From assembly GCF_019802085.1 (NCBI RefSeq), contig NZ_JAHVHV010000001.1, positions 372,001 through 436,000 of the forward strand: a stretch of DNA of 64,000 bases. The letters run 5' to 3'. Source of the stretch: Ferrimonas balearica. GTDB taxonomy: Bacteria; Pseudomonadota; Gammaproteobacteria; Enterobacterales; Shewanellaceae. Position numbers and translations under genes: made by a program. The notes under the pieces are model-generated. The model ran no database searches, had not been told where the DNA came from, and saw only the letters and a list, made by a program, of their open reading frames with translations. Positions 43,742 through 52,984 of this stretch are shown one piece after another; the stretch's first letter is position 1; every line of letters starts with the position of its first letter.

Positions 43742-46700
43742 GGGACAACTCCGGTTGGGTTTGGGGGGCGGGCTCGGCAAAGAGCAGCCGATAAAGGGCC
43801 GGCATGATCAGCAGCGACAGCAGGGAGGCCACGCAGAGGCCGCCGATGATGGCCGCCGCCATCTGGTCAAACAGCTGGTCGCTGAGCAGGGGGATCATCC
43901 CCAGGGCCGTGGTCAGTGCCGCCATGGAGATCGCCATGGTGCGGTTCAAGGTGGCGTCGACGATGGCCGGCTCCAGCGCTTTGCCGGCGCGGCGCTCCAG
44001 CTCAATCTGGTCCATCAGCACGATGCCGTTTTTGATGATCATGCCGGAGAGGGAGATCACCCCGACGATGGCCATAAAGCCGAAGGGCTTGCCGAACAGC
44101 AGCAATCCGCCGGCCACCCCCATCATCGCCAGGGGCACGGTGCCGAAGATGATGAGCGGTTGGCGGTAGGCGCTGAACATCCCCATCAGGATGATGAACA
44201 TGATGAGCAGGGCCTTGGGGGTCTGGGCCAGGATGTCGTCCACCGCCCGCTTCTCATCGTAATACTCGCCGCCCCACTCGAAGCGGTAGCCCGGGGGCAG
44301 GGGGATCGCCTCGATCTGCTCCGCCACGGCGTTGCGCAGCTCCGCCGGGGTGGCGTCGGCGACGCCGGCCTGGGCGGTGATGGCCCGCACCCGGTCCCGG
44401 CGCCAGATGAGGCTCTGCTCGCCGCGCAGCTCAAACTCGTCCACCACCTGGCCCAGGGGCACACTGATGGGGCTCAAGGCGGAGCGCACCGGCAGATCGT
44501 GCAGCTGATCCAGGGAAGCGTTGGCGCTGCGCAGCTTGATGGGCAGCAGGTTGTCCCCCTGGCGCAGCTGGCCCAGCAGCTGACCGTCGGTGGCCCGTTG
44601 CAGGGCCTGGGCCACGTCGGTGCGGGTGATCCCCGCCAGGCGGGCCTGCTCCTGGTTGAGCACGGGCACCAGCACCGGGCTCTCCTGGCGCCAGTCGTTG
44701 CGCACGTAACGGGCGTTGGGGTGGGCGGCCAGGATCGCCTCGGCCTGGGCGGAGAGGGACTGGAGCACCTGCGGGTCCGGCCCCAGGAAGCGCGCCTCGA
44801 CGCTGAACTTGTCCTTGGTGGCCAGTTTCAGGTCCCGAAAGCGCGGTTCGGCGTCGGGGAAGGTCTGGGCCAGCCAGGTGTCACCGGCGCGCACCAGGGG
44901 CGCGATGGCGTCGAAATCCCGGGTGTTGATCAGGATCTGCCCATAGGCGCCGTCCATCCCCTCCGGCTCCACGGTGACCGAGAAGCGCGGGGCCCCGGCA
45001 CCGATAAAGCTGGCGAAGTTGGTCACCTCCGGCCGTTCGGCCAGCCAGGCTTCGATCTTGGCCATGTCGGCGGCGGTGTCCTCGATGCGCCCGCCGTTGG
45101 GGGCCCAGTAATCCAGGAACACCATGGCGCGGTCCGAGGTGGGGATGAAGTTCACCTGGATAAAGGGCAGCGCCGCCAGGGTCAGCAGCAGCATGGGCAC
45201 CACGCTGGCCAGGGTTTTCTTCGGGTGGCGCACGCTTAAGCGCAGCAGGGTTTCGAAGCGCGCCGCCAGGGGGCCGGGCCGAGTGTCACCGGCCTTCGGC
45301 TCGGGCAGGAAGGCCCAGCACATCAGCGGGGTGATGGTCATGGCCACCAGCCAGGAGAGCAGCAAGGAGCTGGCGATCACCTGTACCACCGAGAGGGAGA
45401 ACTCCGCCGCATCGGTCTGGGAGAACAGCACCGGCGCCGTGCCCATGATGGCGATGACGGTGGCCCCGAGCAGGGGCCAGGCCATCTCGCTGACCGACTC
45501 CTGGGCCGCCTGCAGCCGTTCCTGCCCGGCCTTCAGCTTGGCCTGGAAGAGATCCGTGATGACGATGGCGTTGTCCACCAGCATCCCCAGGGCCAGGATA
45601 AAGGCCCCCAGGGAGACCCGTTGCAGGTCCACCCCGGCCAGGTTCATGTAGATGAGGGTCAGCAGGATACTGAGCAGCAAACTGACGCCAACGATGCTGG
45701 CGCTGCGCCAGCCCATAAAGATCAGCAGCACCCCCACCACGATGGCCAGGCTCTGCAGCAGGTTGCTGACAAAGTCGTTGATGGACTTGTTCACCTCATC
45801 CGGCTGGAAGGCGATCACCTCCACCTGGGCCCCCAGGGGCAGGCCAGCGTCGAAGTCGGCCAGCACCCGGGTGAGCCCGTCCCCCAGGCTCACCACATTG
45901 ACCCCTTCGGTGGGGCTGACCGCCAGGACGATGGCCTGCTCGCCGTTGTAGCGACTGCGGTTGAGCGCCGGGTTCTGTTCGGTCTGGCTGACGGTGGCGA
46001 TGTCCCCCAGGCGGACTAGGCCGTGGCCCAGCTCCCCCAGGCTGCCCTTGAGCATCAGGTTTTCAATCTCGGCCACGCTGTCGAAGTGGCCCGCCTGGGC
46101 CACCCGCAGGCGGCGGTTGCCCAGATCGAAGGCACCGGCATCCACGGTCAGGTTGTGGCTGCCCAGCTGGGTCAGCACGTCGGCCAGGGTCAGGCCATTC
46201 TGGGCCAGGCGCTCCTGGGGGATCTCGATGCTGATCTCCTCCTCCACTACGCCGTGCAGCGCCACCTTCTTGATGCCGTCGATGGTGTTGAGCTGGCGCT
46301 GCAGATCCCGGGCGTGGTCCTTGAGCTCGGCCATGGAGAGATCCTCCCCCACCACGGCGAAGAGCATGCCGTAGACCTCGGAGAACTCGTCCATCACCAC
46401 GGAAATTTGGGCCTGGGCCGGCAGCTCCAGTTTGACGTCGTTGACCTTGCGGCGCAGCAGGTCCCACTCCTGGGGCAGGGCCTCGGAGCTCACCGACTCT
46501 TTGAGATCCACCAGCACCGTGGAGATCCCCGGCTGGGAGAGGGAGCGCAGCTTCCACAGGTTGCCCATCTCCTGCAGCCGGGTCTCCACCTTGTCGGTCA
46601 CCAGGCGCTCCACCTCCTGGGCGCTGGCCCCGGGGTAGAGGGTCACCACGGCGGCGCTTTTGACGGTGAAGGTGGGGTCTTCCAGCTTGCCCAGGTCGAA

Positions 46701-46787
46701 ATAGGAGTAGAGCCCCACCAGGGTGCACAGTACGGTGAAGAACACCACGAAGGTGCGCTGGCGGATGGCGAAGGTGGCCAGGTTCAT
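43734..46787 (-). CDS. RND-family efflux pump inner-membrane transporter
   Basis: A 1017-residue proton-driven drug or solute exporter with 12 membrane spans and two large periplasmic loops. It begins MNLATFAIRQRTFVVFFTVL. The first periplasmic loop contains VTLYPGASAQEVERLVTDKVE. The fourth membrane span carries LGMLVDNAIVITD, where the first Asp equals a key proton-relay residue and the next position is Asn instead of the second Asp of AcrB. The C-terminal half has PIFIQ-like SDRAMVFLDYWAPNGG and GVISLSGMIIKNGIVLMDQIE. Substrate is unknown; the sequence is nearer to AcrB-like HAE1 pumps than to metal exporters. It overlaps both neighbours. Confidence 0.93.
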   Translation of the reverse strand: MNLATFAIRQRTFVVFFTVLCTLVGLYSYFDLGKLEDPTFTVKSAAVVTLYPGASAQEVERLVTDKVETRLQEMGNLWKLRSLSQPGISTVLVDLKESVSSEALPQEWDLLRRKVNDVKLELPAQAQISVVMDEFSEVYGMLFAVVGEDLSMAELKDHARDLQRQLNTIDGIKKVALHGVVEEEISIEIPQERLAQNGLTLADVLTQLGSHNLTVDAGAFDLGNRRLRVAQAGHFDSVAEIENLMLKGSLGELGHGLVRLGDIATVSQTEQNPALNRSRYNGEQAIVLAVSPTEGVNVVSLGDGLTRVLADFDAGLPLGAQVEVIAFQPDEVNKSINDFVSNLLQSLAIVVGVLLIFMGWRSASIVGVSLLLSILLTLIYMNLAGVDLQRVSLGAFILALGMLVDNAIVITDLFQAKLKAGQERLQAAQESVSEMAWPLLGATVIAIMGTAPVLFSQTDAAEFSLSVVQVIASSLLLSWLVAMTITPLMCWAFLPEPKAGDTRPGPLAARFETLLRLSVRHPKKTLASVVPMLLLTLAALPFIQVNFIPTSDRAMVFLDYWAPNGGRIEDTAADMAKIEAWLAERPEVTNFASFIGAGAPRFSVTVEPEGMDGAYGQILINTRDFDAIAPLVRAGDTWLAQTFPDAEPRFRDLKLATKDKFSVEARFLGPDPQVLQSLSAQAEAILAAHPNARYVRNDWRQESPVLVPVLNQEQARLAGITRTDVAQALQRATDGQLLGQLRQGDNLLPIKLRSANASLDQLHDLPVRSALSPISVPLGQVVDEFELRGEQSLIWRRDRVRAITAQAGVADATPAELRNAVAEQIEAIPLPPGYRFEWGGEYYDEKRAVDDILAQTPKALLIMFIILMGMFSAYRQPLIIFGTVPLAMMGVAGGLLLFGKPFGFMAIVGVISLSGMIIKNGIVLMDQIELERRAGKALEPAIVDATLNRTMAISMAALTTALGMIPLLSDQLFDQMAAAIIGGLCVASLLSLLIMPALYRLLFAEPAPQTQPELSHA

Positions 46788-47854
46788 CGGCGCACCTCCC
46801 GCCAGGCGTCGATGGGATCGCCGGCCTTGAGGTAGTGGGCGCCTGCCACCACGATCCGGTCGCCGGCGTTAAGATCGCCCGTCACACAGACCCGCTCCGG
46901 CCCCTGCTCCAGCACCTCGACCGGCACCGGCTCGGCCTGGTGGTCGCTCAGACGCACCAGCTGACTTTGGCCTGCGCCGGTGGTCAGTGCCGAAGCGGGC
47001 ACGCAGTGCTGGGCCGGGGCCTCGGTGTCCACCAGGCGCAGCTGCACCGCCTTGCCGGCAAACAGCGCCGCGGGGCGGTCATCCAGGGCGAAGGTCACGG
47101 CGTAGGTGCGCTTGATGGGGTGGGGCAGGCTGGCCACCTCGGTGGCCACGGCAGCAACCCGCTCGGGGCTGCCAAACCAGTGGATCTGGGCGGACTGGCC
47201 CTGGTGGAAGCGGGTCAGCTGGCTGTGGGGGACGTCGAGCACCACCTGAAGGGCATCCGGGGTGTGCAGTGACAGTATGGGCTGGCCGTCACTGACCAGC
47301 TCATGGGCCTCGACAAAGCGCTGGCCCACCTGGCCAGCAAAGGGCGCCCGCAGCTCGGTGTAGCGCACGCCATCCCGGGCTTTCTCCAGGTTGCGCTCCA
47401 TCACCACCACCGCGGCCGCGGCCCGGGCTTCGCCGGTGCGGGCGCGGTCCAGATTGACGTCCGCCATGGCGTTGTCGGCGGTGGCCTGCTCCACCCGGGC
47501 CAGCTCATTGCGGGCCAAGCGCCAGGTGGCTTGGGCCTCGCTCAATCGCGCTTCCAACTCCTTGACCGTCAGGGTGTAGTCGTGGGACTCCAGGCGGGCC
47601 AGCAGCTGCCCCGCCTCGACCCGGTCACCGACCTGAACGACCATCGGCTCCAAACGGCCGGCCACTTTAAAGGCCAGGTCCGAGCGCTGTCGGGCCTCCA
47701 GCACGCCGCTGAACTGACGGTAAGCGGCTTCGCTGCCGTCCAGGGTGACCACGTTCACCAGGCGGCCGGGGGCGCCGGGGTTGGATTGAGGGGTGTCGTT
47801 GCTGCAGCCGGTCAGGCCCAGGGCCACCAACACGGCGAGGGTGCGCAGTTTCAT
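46784..47854 (-). CDS. RND efflux periplasmic adaptor (membrane fusion) lipoprotein
   Basis: A 356-residue adaptor with lipobox LTGC (Cys17). The barrel-sandwich and hairpin domains show FKVAGRLEPMVVQVGDRVEAGQLLARLES and later YTELRAPFAGQVGQRFVEAHELV. A beta-barrel domain and a membrane-proximal domain follow, the latter with VTGDLNAGDRIVVAGAHYLKAGDPI near the end. It links the RND transporter to the outer-membrane channel. It is the first gene of the efflux operon and overlaps the RND start by four bases. Confidence 0.93.
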   Translation of the reverse strand: MKLRTLAVLVALGLTGCSNDTPQSNPGAPGRLVNVVTLDGSEAAYRQFSGVLEARQRSDLAFKVAGRLEPMVVQVGDRVEAGQLLARLESHDYTLTVKELEARLSEAQATWRLARNELARVEQATADNAMADVNLDRARTGEARAAAAVVVMERNLEKARDGVRYTELRAPFAGQVGQRFVEAHELVSDGQPILSLHTPDALQVVLDVPHSQLTRFHQGQSAQIHWFGSPERVAAVATEVASLPHPIKRTYAVTFALDDRPAALFAGKAVQLRLVDTEAPAQHCVPASALTTGAGQSQLVRLSDHQAEPVPVEVLEQGPERVCVTGDLNAGDRIVVAGAHYLKAGDPIDAWREVRR

Positions 47855-47935
47855 CGAGAGGGATCTCCAGGTTCAGGATGGAGCGCATTCTATTGAACCT
47901 ATAGGGCGAGAAAATCCCCCCGGGGCAAGACTTAC

Positions 47936-47954
47936 TGTCTCAAAATATGAGACA
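47936..47954. promoter_or_regulatory. inverted repeat upstream of the efflux operon
   Basis: TGTCTCA-AAATA-TGAGACA is a perfect 7-base inverted repeat 82 bases upstream of the adaptor gene, in the spacer after the LysR gene. Its size and symmetry suit a LysR- or TetR-type operator, and the local LysR regulator is the obvious candidate. Confidence 0.5.
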
Positions 47955-48106
47955 AAAATGGCATCAGTCCGACGCAAGCAAACATAAGCCGTTAAGTGTC
48001 TGAACTGTAAAGGAAAGTGGCTTATTTGCATCAGGTTCATGCCAAGGGTTGAGCGAACCCCCTGGCAGAAAGGTATGAGAAACAGGGCATTATCAACAGG
48101 GCCGGT

Positions 48107-48997
48107 TCAGGCGGACTGGGTCAATTCGGGCACGTACTCCAGCAGCCACTCAAGCAACAGCCGGGCCCCCTGGGACAGGCTCAGGCGATCCCGGTAGACC
48201 AGCCACACCTCCTCCTGGGGGCTGACCAGCTCCGGCATCAGCAACTCAAGCTCACCGTTTTGCAGGTGCTGCATCGCCATCAGCTCCGGCAGGTGGCTGA
48301 TCCCGGTGCCGTCCACCGTGGCCCGGCGCAGGTAGGTCATGCTGTTGCTGATGAGCGCCGCATTGACCGGCACCTGGGCCTGTTCAAACTGCCAATGGTG
48401 CTCCACCCGGCCATCGGGCCAGCGAAAGCCCAGCAGGCGATGGTGTGCCAGGGCCTCCAGGGTGGTGGGGCGGCCGTGGGTGGCCAGGTAGTCGGGGCTG
48501 GCGTAGAGACGCCGGCCAAAGCGGCCCAGGGGACGGGCGATGTGGCTGGAGTCCACCATGGGGCCGGCATGAAGGCAGAGATCCAGCCCCAGGTTCACGA
48601 TGTCGTGGTAGCCGACGGTGCTGATCAGTACCTCCAGGCGCAGCTCGGGGTAGCGGCTCATAAACTGCTGCAGCAGTGGGTGGAGGATCACCTCCGCCTC
48701 CGGCAGCACCCCCAGGCGCACCTTGCCCACCGGCGACTGGCTCTGGTGGCGCACCGAGTCCAGGGCGGCGTCCAGCATGGGCATCAGCGACTCGAAGCGC
48801 TGGTAGAGCTCCTGGCCCACCGGGGTGAGGCTCAATTTCCGGGTGGTGCGGGTGAACAGGGTGCCCCCGAGCCGTTTTTCCAGCTCGCCGATGCGTCGGC
48901 TGACGTTGGCCCGGGGCAGGTCCCAGGCTTCGGCCACGGCGGAGAAGCTGCCCAGCTCCACCACCGCCATAAAGAGTTTGAGATCGTCTGTGCGCAT
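48107..48997 (-). CDS. LysR-family transcriptional regulator
   Basis: A 296-residue LysR regulator. The N-terminal winged HTH is MRTDDLKLFMAVVELGSFSAVAEAWDLPRANVSRRIGELEKRLGGTLFTRT-like, with the typical linker helix, and the substrate-binding domain runs from about residue 90. The HTH segment resembles the CrgA/YafC type (DDLKLF...SFSAVAE). It lies directly upstream of the efflux operon on the same strand, 252 bases away, with a palindrome in between, so it probably regulates the pump. The inducer is unknown. Confidence 0.92.
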   Translation of the reverse strand: MRTDDLKLFMAVVELGSFSAVAEAWDLPRANVSRRIGELEKRLGGTLFTRTTRKLSLTPVGQELYQRFESLMPMLDAALDSVRHQSQSPVGKVRLGVLPEAEVILHPLLQQFMSRYPELRLEVLISTVGYHDIVNLGLDLCLHAGPMVDSSHIARPLGRFGRRLYASPDYLATHGRPTTLEALAHHRLLGFRWPDGRVEHHWQFEQAQVPVNAALISNSMTYLRRATVDGTGISHLPELMAMQHLQNGELELLMPELVSPQEEVWLVYRDRLSLSQGARLLLEWLLEYVPELTQSA

Positions 48998-49032
48998 CGA
49001 AAGGCCCCCAGGAGTTGCCTGGCATTATGGCG

Positions 49033-49072
49033 AAAAAAACAAAGCCCGTAACGCCTTGGGACGCTACGGGCT
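49033..49072 (-). terminator. rho-independent terminator of the pot operon
   Basis: On the minus strand AGCCCGTA-gCG pairs with CGtTACGGGCT, followed by TTGTTTTTTT, 24 bases after potD. Confidence 0.88.
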
Positions 49073-49095
49073 GGGATTGTGCGACTCGGCGCCCT

Positions 49096-50133
49096 TTATC
49101 GGCCGGTCTTAAGCTTCTCCCAGTACTGGATGTAGAGGGCCAGCGCCTCGTCCCCCACGTCCTCCTGGAACTCGCCCTGGGCGATCACCTCGTCCGGCGG
49201 GAAGATCACCGGGTTGGTGCGCAGTTCCTCATCCAGCATGCCGATGGCGGTCTCGTTGGGGGTGGTGTAACCCAGGTACTCGACCACCTGCACTGCCACG
49301 TCGGGGCGCAGCATGAAATCGATGAACTTGTGGGCGTTCTGCACGTTGGCCGCGCCGGCGGGGATGGCGAAGCTGTCCACCCACAGGGCCGCGCCCTCTT
49401 TGGGGTAGATGTACTGGATCGCCTCCTCCTCCTCCTGGGCCATCATCACCTCGCCGTTCCAGATCATGCCGAGGTTGACGTCCCCTGCCAGGTAGGGCTC
49501 GCGGGGGGCATCGGAGTTGAACACCAGCACGTTGGGCATCAGCTCTTTGAGCAGTTCGTAGGCCTGCTTGATCTCCTCTGGGTTGGTGCTGTTGGCGCTG
49601 TGACCGTTGATCCGCAGGGCCATGTGGAACACCTCGCGCACGTCGTTGGTCAGCAGCAGGCTGCGGCGCCACTTGGGATCCCAGAGATCCTTCCAGCTGG
49701 TGATCCCTTCCGCGTCCACCTCATCGACGTTGATGCCGATGCCGGTGCTGCCCCAGACGTAGGGCAGGCTGTACTGGTTCTTGGGATCGTAGGGCTGATC
49801 CAGGATGGCCGGGTCCAGGTGCTTGAGGTTGGACAGCTTGGTGTGGTCGATGGACTGCAGCAGACCCTCCTGAGCCATCTTGGAGACGAAGTAGGTGGAG
49901 GGGACGATGACGTCGTAGCCGGTGCCCTTTTGCAGCTTGAGCTTGGAGTACATCACCTCGTTGCTGTCGAAGGTGGCGTACTCCACCTGGATCCCGGTCT
50001 CCTTGGTGAACTGGGCCAGCAGGCCATCGGGCACGTACTCGGTCCAGTTGTAGACCACCACCTTTTCCTGGGCCTGGGCGGCGCCGGTCAGGGCCAGCAG
50101 GCCGGCGGCGCACAGCAGCTTAACGGCTTTCAT
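49096..50133 (-). CDS. potD: spermidine/putrescine periplasmic binding protein PotD
   Basis: A 345-residue exported binding protein with signal peptide ending in GAAQA (residue 21). The mature N-terminus EKVVVYNWTEYVPDGLLAQFTKETGIQVEY is typical of PotD/PotF. Further family blocks are GYDVIVPSTYFVSKMAQEGLL, YSLPYVWGSTGIGINVDEV, and MIWNGEVMMAQEE with acidic polyamine-binding residues. It delivers polyamines to PotBC. It is the last gene of the potABCD operon, overlapping potC by 14 bases and followed by a terminator. Confidence 0.95.
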   Translation of the reverse strand: MKAVKLLCAAGLLALTGAAQAQEKVVVYNWTEYVPDGLLAQFTKETGIQVEYATFDSNEVMYSKLKLQKGTGYDVIVPSTYFVSKMAQEGLLQSIDHTKLSNLKHLDPAILDQPYDPKNQYSLPYVWGSTGIGINVDEVDAEGITSWKDLWDPKWRRSLLLTNDVREVFHMALRINGHSANSTNPEEIKQAYELLKELMPNVLVFNSDAPREPYLAGDVNLGMIWNGEVMMAQEEEEAIQYIYPKEGAALWVDSFAIPAGAANVQNAHKFIDFMLRPDVAVQVVEYLGYTTPNETAIGMLDEELRTNPVIFPPDEVIAQGEFQEDVGDEALALYIQYWEKLKTGR

Positions 50134-50899
50134 TGTATTTTCTCCTGGTCAGCAGCGAGATAAGCAGAGTCATGATGAGCGAGATGCCCAGCAACAGCGT
50201 GGCGATGGCGTTGACCTCCGGGGAGACCCCCACCTTCACCATGGAAAACACCCGGATGGGCAGCACTTCGTAACTGGGGCCAGTGACGAAGGAGCTGATG
50301 ATCACGTCATCCAGGGAGAGGGTAAAACTGAGCAGCCAGCTGGCGGCGATGGCGGAGCCGGCCATGGGCATGATGATGCGGGTGAACACCTGGCTTTCGC
50401 TGGCCCCCAGATCCCGGGCGGCGTCCACCAGGTTCTTGTCGAACCCCTTGAGGGCGGCGTACACGGTGATCACCACGAAGGGCAGGCAGAAGGTGATGTG
50501 GGAGAGCAGCAGACTCCAGAACCCCAGCTGCACCCCCATGGCCATAAAGATCACCAGGAAGGTGATGGCCAGGACGATGTCCGGCGACATCATCACCACG
50601 AACAGCATGCCGCTGGCGGCGGGCTTCAAACGGAAGCGGTAGCGGTGGATGGCGTGGGCCATCAGGGTGCCGATCACTGTCGCCGCGGTGGCGGCCAGCA
50701 CTGCCACGGTCAGGGAGTGGGTGAAGGCCTGCATCAGGGCGTCGTTGTTGAACAGCCGCTCGTACCAGCGCCAGCTGAAGCCGTTCCACTTGTGGCCGTA
50801 CTTGGACTTGTTGAAGGAGTTGACCACCAGTACCGCCATCGGCAGGTAGAGGTAGAAGAACACCAGGCCCACCAGCAGCCATTTAGAGATTCGAGTCAT
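50120..50899 (-). CDS. potC: spermidine/putrescine ABC transporter permease PotC
   Basis: A 259-residue inner-membrane permease with six spans. The family start ISKWLLVGLVFFYLYLPMAVLVVNSFNKSKYG is present. The EAA-type ATPase-contact loop is ARDLGASESQVFTRIIMPMAGSAI (about residues 175-198), and SFTLSLDDVIISSFVTGPS follows. It pairs with PotB as the channel. The start overlaps the potB end by 17 bases. Confidence 0.95.
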   Translation of the reverse strand: MTRISKWLLVGLVFFYLYLPMAVLVVNSFNKSKYGHKWNGFSWRWYERLFNNDALMQAFTHSLTVAVLAATAATVIGTLMAHAIHRYRFRLKPAASGMLFVVMMSPDIVLAITFLVIFMAMGVQLGFWSLLLSHITFCLPFVVITVYAALKGFDKNLVDAARDLGASESQVFTRIIMPMAGSAIAASWLLSFTLSLDDVIISSFVTGPSYEVLPIRVFSMVKVGVSPEVNAIATLLLGISLIMTLLISLLTRRKYNESR

Positions 50900-51752
50900 C
50901 GAGTCCCCCCTGGCGCTGCACCAGTCGATTGGCGTAGTAGTAGGCCGCCAGCATGATCCCCATCATGACGATGAGGGCGATGCTGATGGCGGCGCCGAAG
51001 GGCCAGTCCCTAAGCACCAGGAACTGGTTCTTGATGACGTTGCCCAGCAGCAGATTGGTGGCCCCGCCCAGCAGGTCGGCGACGTAGAACATCCCCATGG
51101 CCGGCAGGAACACCAGCAGGCAGCCGGCGACGATCCCCGGCATGGTCATCGGCAGTACGATGTGCCAGAAGCGGCGCACCGGGCCGGCCCCCAGGTCCTT
51201 GCCCGCCTCCAGCAGGCTCTGATCCAGGTTCTCGAAGCTGGAGATGAGCGGCAAAATCATGAAGGGCAGCAGGATGTAGACCAGGCCGAAGATCACCGCG
51301 AACTCGGTGTAGAGCAGGGGCAGGGGGCCGTCGATGAGGCCGATGGCCTCCAAAAAGCGGTTCACCAGCCCCTTGTTGCCCAGGATGATCTTGATGGCGT
51401 AGGTGCGAATGAGGCTGTTGGTCCAGAAGGGCACGATCATCAGAAACAGCACCAGCAGGCGCTGGGGCCGGGGCAGCTTGGCGACGATGTAGCCGAAGGG
51501 GTAGCCCACCAGAAGGCAGATCACCGTGGCGTAGAAGGAGAGCACCAGGCTGTCCCACAGTACCCCCAGGTAGAGGGGGTTCCACAGCTTGCGCAGGTTC
51601 TCCAGGGTGACAGGAAACACCGCCAGGTGCTCGCTGTCCGGGGTCAGGAAGCTGGTGATCAGCACCAGCAGGTGGGGAGCCAGCACGAAGACCCCGAGCC
51701 AGGTCAGGGTCAGAGTCACCACCAGGGGGCGGAAACGCAGATAGCGGGTCAT
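50883..51752 (-). CDS. potB: spermidine/putrescine ABC transporter permease PotB
   Basis: A 289-residue permease with six membrane spans. It begins [29 protein letters not shown]. It carries PFWTNSLIRTYAIKIILGNKG, typical of PotB, and the EAA loop EAGKDLGAGPVRRFWHIVLPMTMPG. The start at 51752 overlaps the last base of the potA stop; the longer open frame would reach into potA and is not family-like. Confidence 0.95.
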   Translation of the reverse strand: MTRYLRFRPLVVTLTLTWLGVFVLAPHLLVLITSFLTPDSEHLAVFPVTLENLRKLWNPLYLGVLWDSLVLSFYATVICLLVGYPFGYIVAKLPRPQRLLVLFLMIVPFWTNSLIRTYAIKIILGNKGLVNRFLEAIGLIDGPLPLLYTEFAVIFGLVYILLPFMILPLISSFENLDQSLLEAGKDLGAGPVRRFWHIVLPMTMPGIVAGCLLVFLPAMGMFYVADLLGGATNLLLGNVIKNQFLVLRDWPFGAAISIALIVMMGIMLAAYYYANRLVQRQGGLDDSNL

Positions 51753-52855
51753 CAGAGCTGGGACTCCGATTTGATGACGTGCTCCCAGCCGTGCACCCAG
51801 TCCACCCACACCTTCTGGCCCAGGCGGTAGTCGAAGTCCGGATCGTCCTCGTCGAAGAACTCGCTGGCGTGCACCCGCATGCCGTTGTTGAGCTCGATGA
51901 TGGAGTCCAGGGTCTTGCCCTTGTAGTTGCGCTCCCGCACCTGGCCGATAAAGCCGGGCTTGTCCGGCGCGTCCTCGATGTACTCGATGCGCAGATCCTC
52001 CGGGCGCAGCAAAATCTTGATCTGATCGCCGACGTTGAACACCTGATCGGTGAGGATCTCCCGTTGGTGGTTGGCCATCTTGGCCACGTACTTGAGATCC
52101 TCCAGCTGCTCGATGATCTCGCCGTCAAAGACGTTGATCTCTCCGATGAAGGAGGCCACGAACAGGTTCTGGGGGGATTCGTAGATCTCTCGCGGGGTGC
52201 CCACCTGCTGGGCCACGCCACCGTCCATCACCAGGATGCGGTCGGACATGGACAGCGCCTCTTCCTGGTCGTGGGTGACGTAGATGAAGGTGATCCCCAG
52301 CTGGCGCTGCAGCATCTTCAGCTCCACCTGCATCTGCTGGCGCAGCTTGGCGTCCAGGGCGGAGAGGGACTCGTCCAGCAGCAGCACCTTGGGACGGTTG
52401 ACCACCGCCCGGGCGATGGCCACCCGCTGCTTCTGGCCGCCGGAAAGCTGGTGGGGGCGCCGGTCGGCGTACTCCGCCAGGCGCACCATCGCCAGGGCGT
52501 CGTTCACCCGGGATGCGATCTCCGCCTTGTCCACCTTGGCCATATTGAGGCCGAAGGCCACGTTGTCGAACACCGACATGTGGGGAAACAGGGCGTAGCT
52601 TTGGAACACGGTGTTGACCGGACGGGCCTCTGGGGCCACCTGGGCGATGTCGGTGCCGTCCAGCTCGATGCGCCCCTCGTTGGGCAGCTCGAAGCCGGCA
52701 CACAGACGCAGTACCGTGGTTTTACCGCAGCCGGAGGGCCCCAGGATCGTGAAGAACTCGCCGTTGGCGATCTCCAGGGAGAAATCGTTCAGCACCGTCT
52801 GATTGCCGTATCGTTTGACGATGCCGGACAGGGAGAGAATGGGTTGGTTTGACAC
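51752..52855 (-). CDS. potA: spermidine/putrescine ABC transporter ATPase PotA
   Basis: A 367-residue ABC ATPase powering polyamine import. It has Walker [13 protein letters not shown], the Q-loop [13 protein letters not shown], the signature [14 protein letters not shown], Walker [16 protein letters not shown] (Ser instead of Pro, also seen in E. coli PotA), and the switch His in [12 protein letters not shown]-terminal TOBE-type regulatory domain follows. GTG at 52855 is preferred because AAAGA lies seven bases before it; TTG at 52882 would add nine residues. It is the first gene of the operon. Spacer 52856-52984 holds a GCGCC-TCA-GGCGC hairpin followed by T residues on the plus strand but no obvious terminator for the minus-strand pxp operon. 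Confidence 0.95.
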   Translation of the reverse strand: MSNQPILSLSGIVKRYGNQTVLNDFSLEIANGEFFTILGPSGCGKTTVLRLCAGFELPNEGRIELDGTDIAQVAPEARPVNTVFQSYALFPHMSVFDNVAFGLNMAKVDKAEIASRVNDALAMVRLAEYADRRPHQLSGGQKQRVAIARAVVNRPKVLLLDESLSALDAKLRQQMQVELKMLQRQLGITFIYVTHDQEEALSMSDRILVMDGGVAQQVGTPREIYESPQNLFVASFIGEINVFDGEIIEQLEDLKYVAKMANHQREILTDQVFNVGDQIKILLRPEDLRIEYIEDAPDKPGFIGQVRERNYKGKTLDSIIELNNGMRVHASEFFDEDDPDFDYRLGQKVWVDWVHGWEHVIKSESQL

Positions 52856-52984
52856 GGGCGTATCTTTAAAGAGAAAGACCAACCCTAGATTTTAATGCCT
52901 TAGTGTTAATTCGCAATGATACCGGGATCCCGTTATCGCGCCTCAGGCGCAATTTTTAGACCGGATATCCATCACTTAGCGGGC

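Noticed and set aside
52937-52955. GCGCC-TCA-GGCGC followed by ATTTTT as a terminator for the pxp operon.
   Set aside because: The T run is on the plus strand, while both flanking operons are on the minus strand, so it does not terminate either of them in the usual way.
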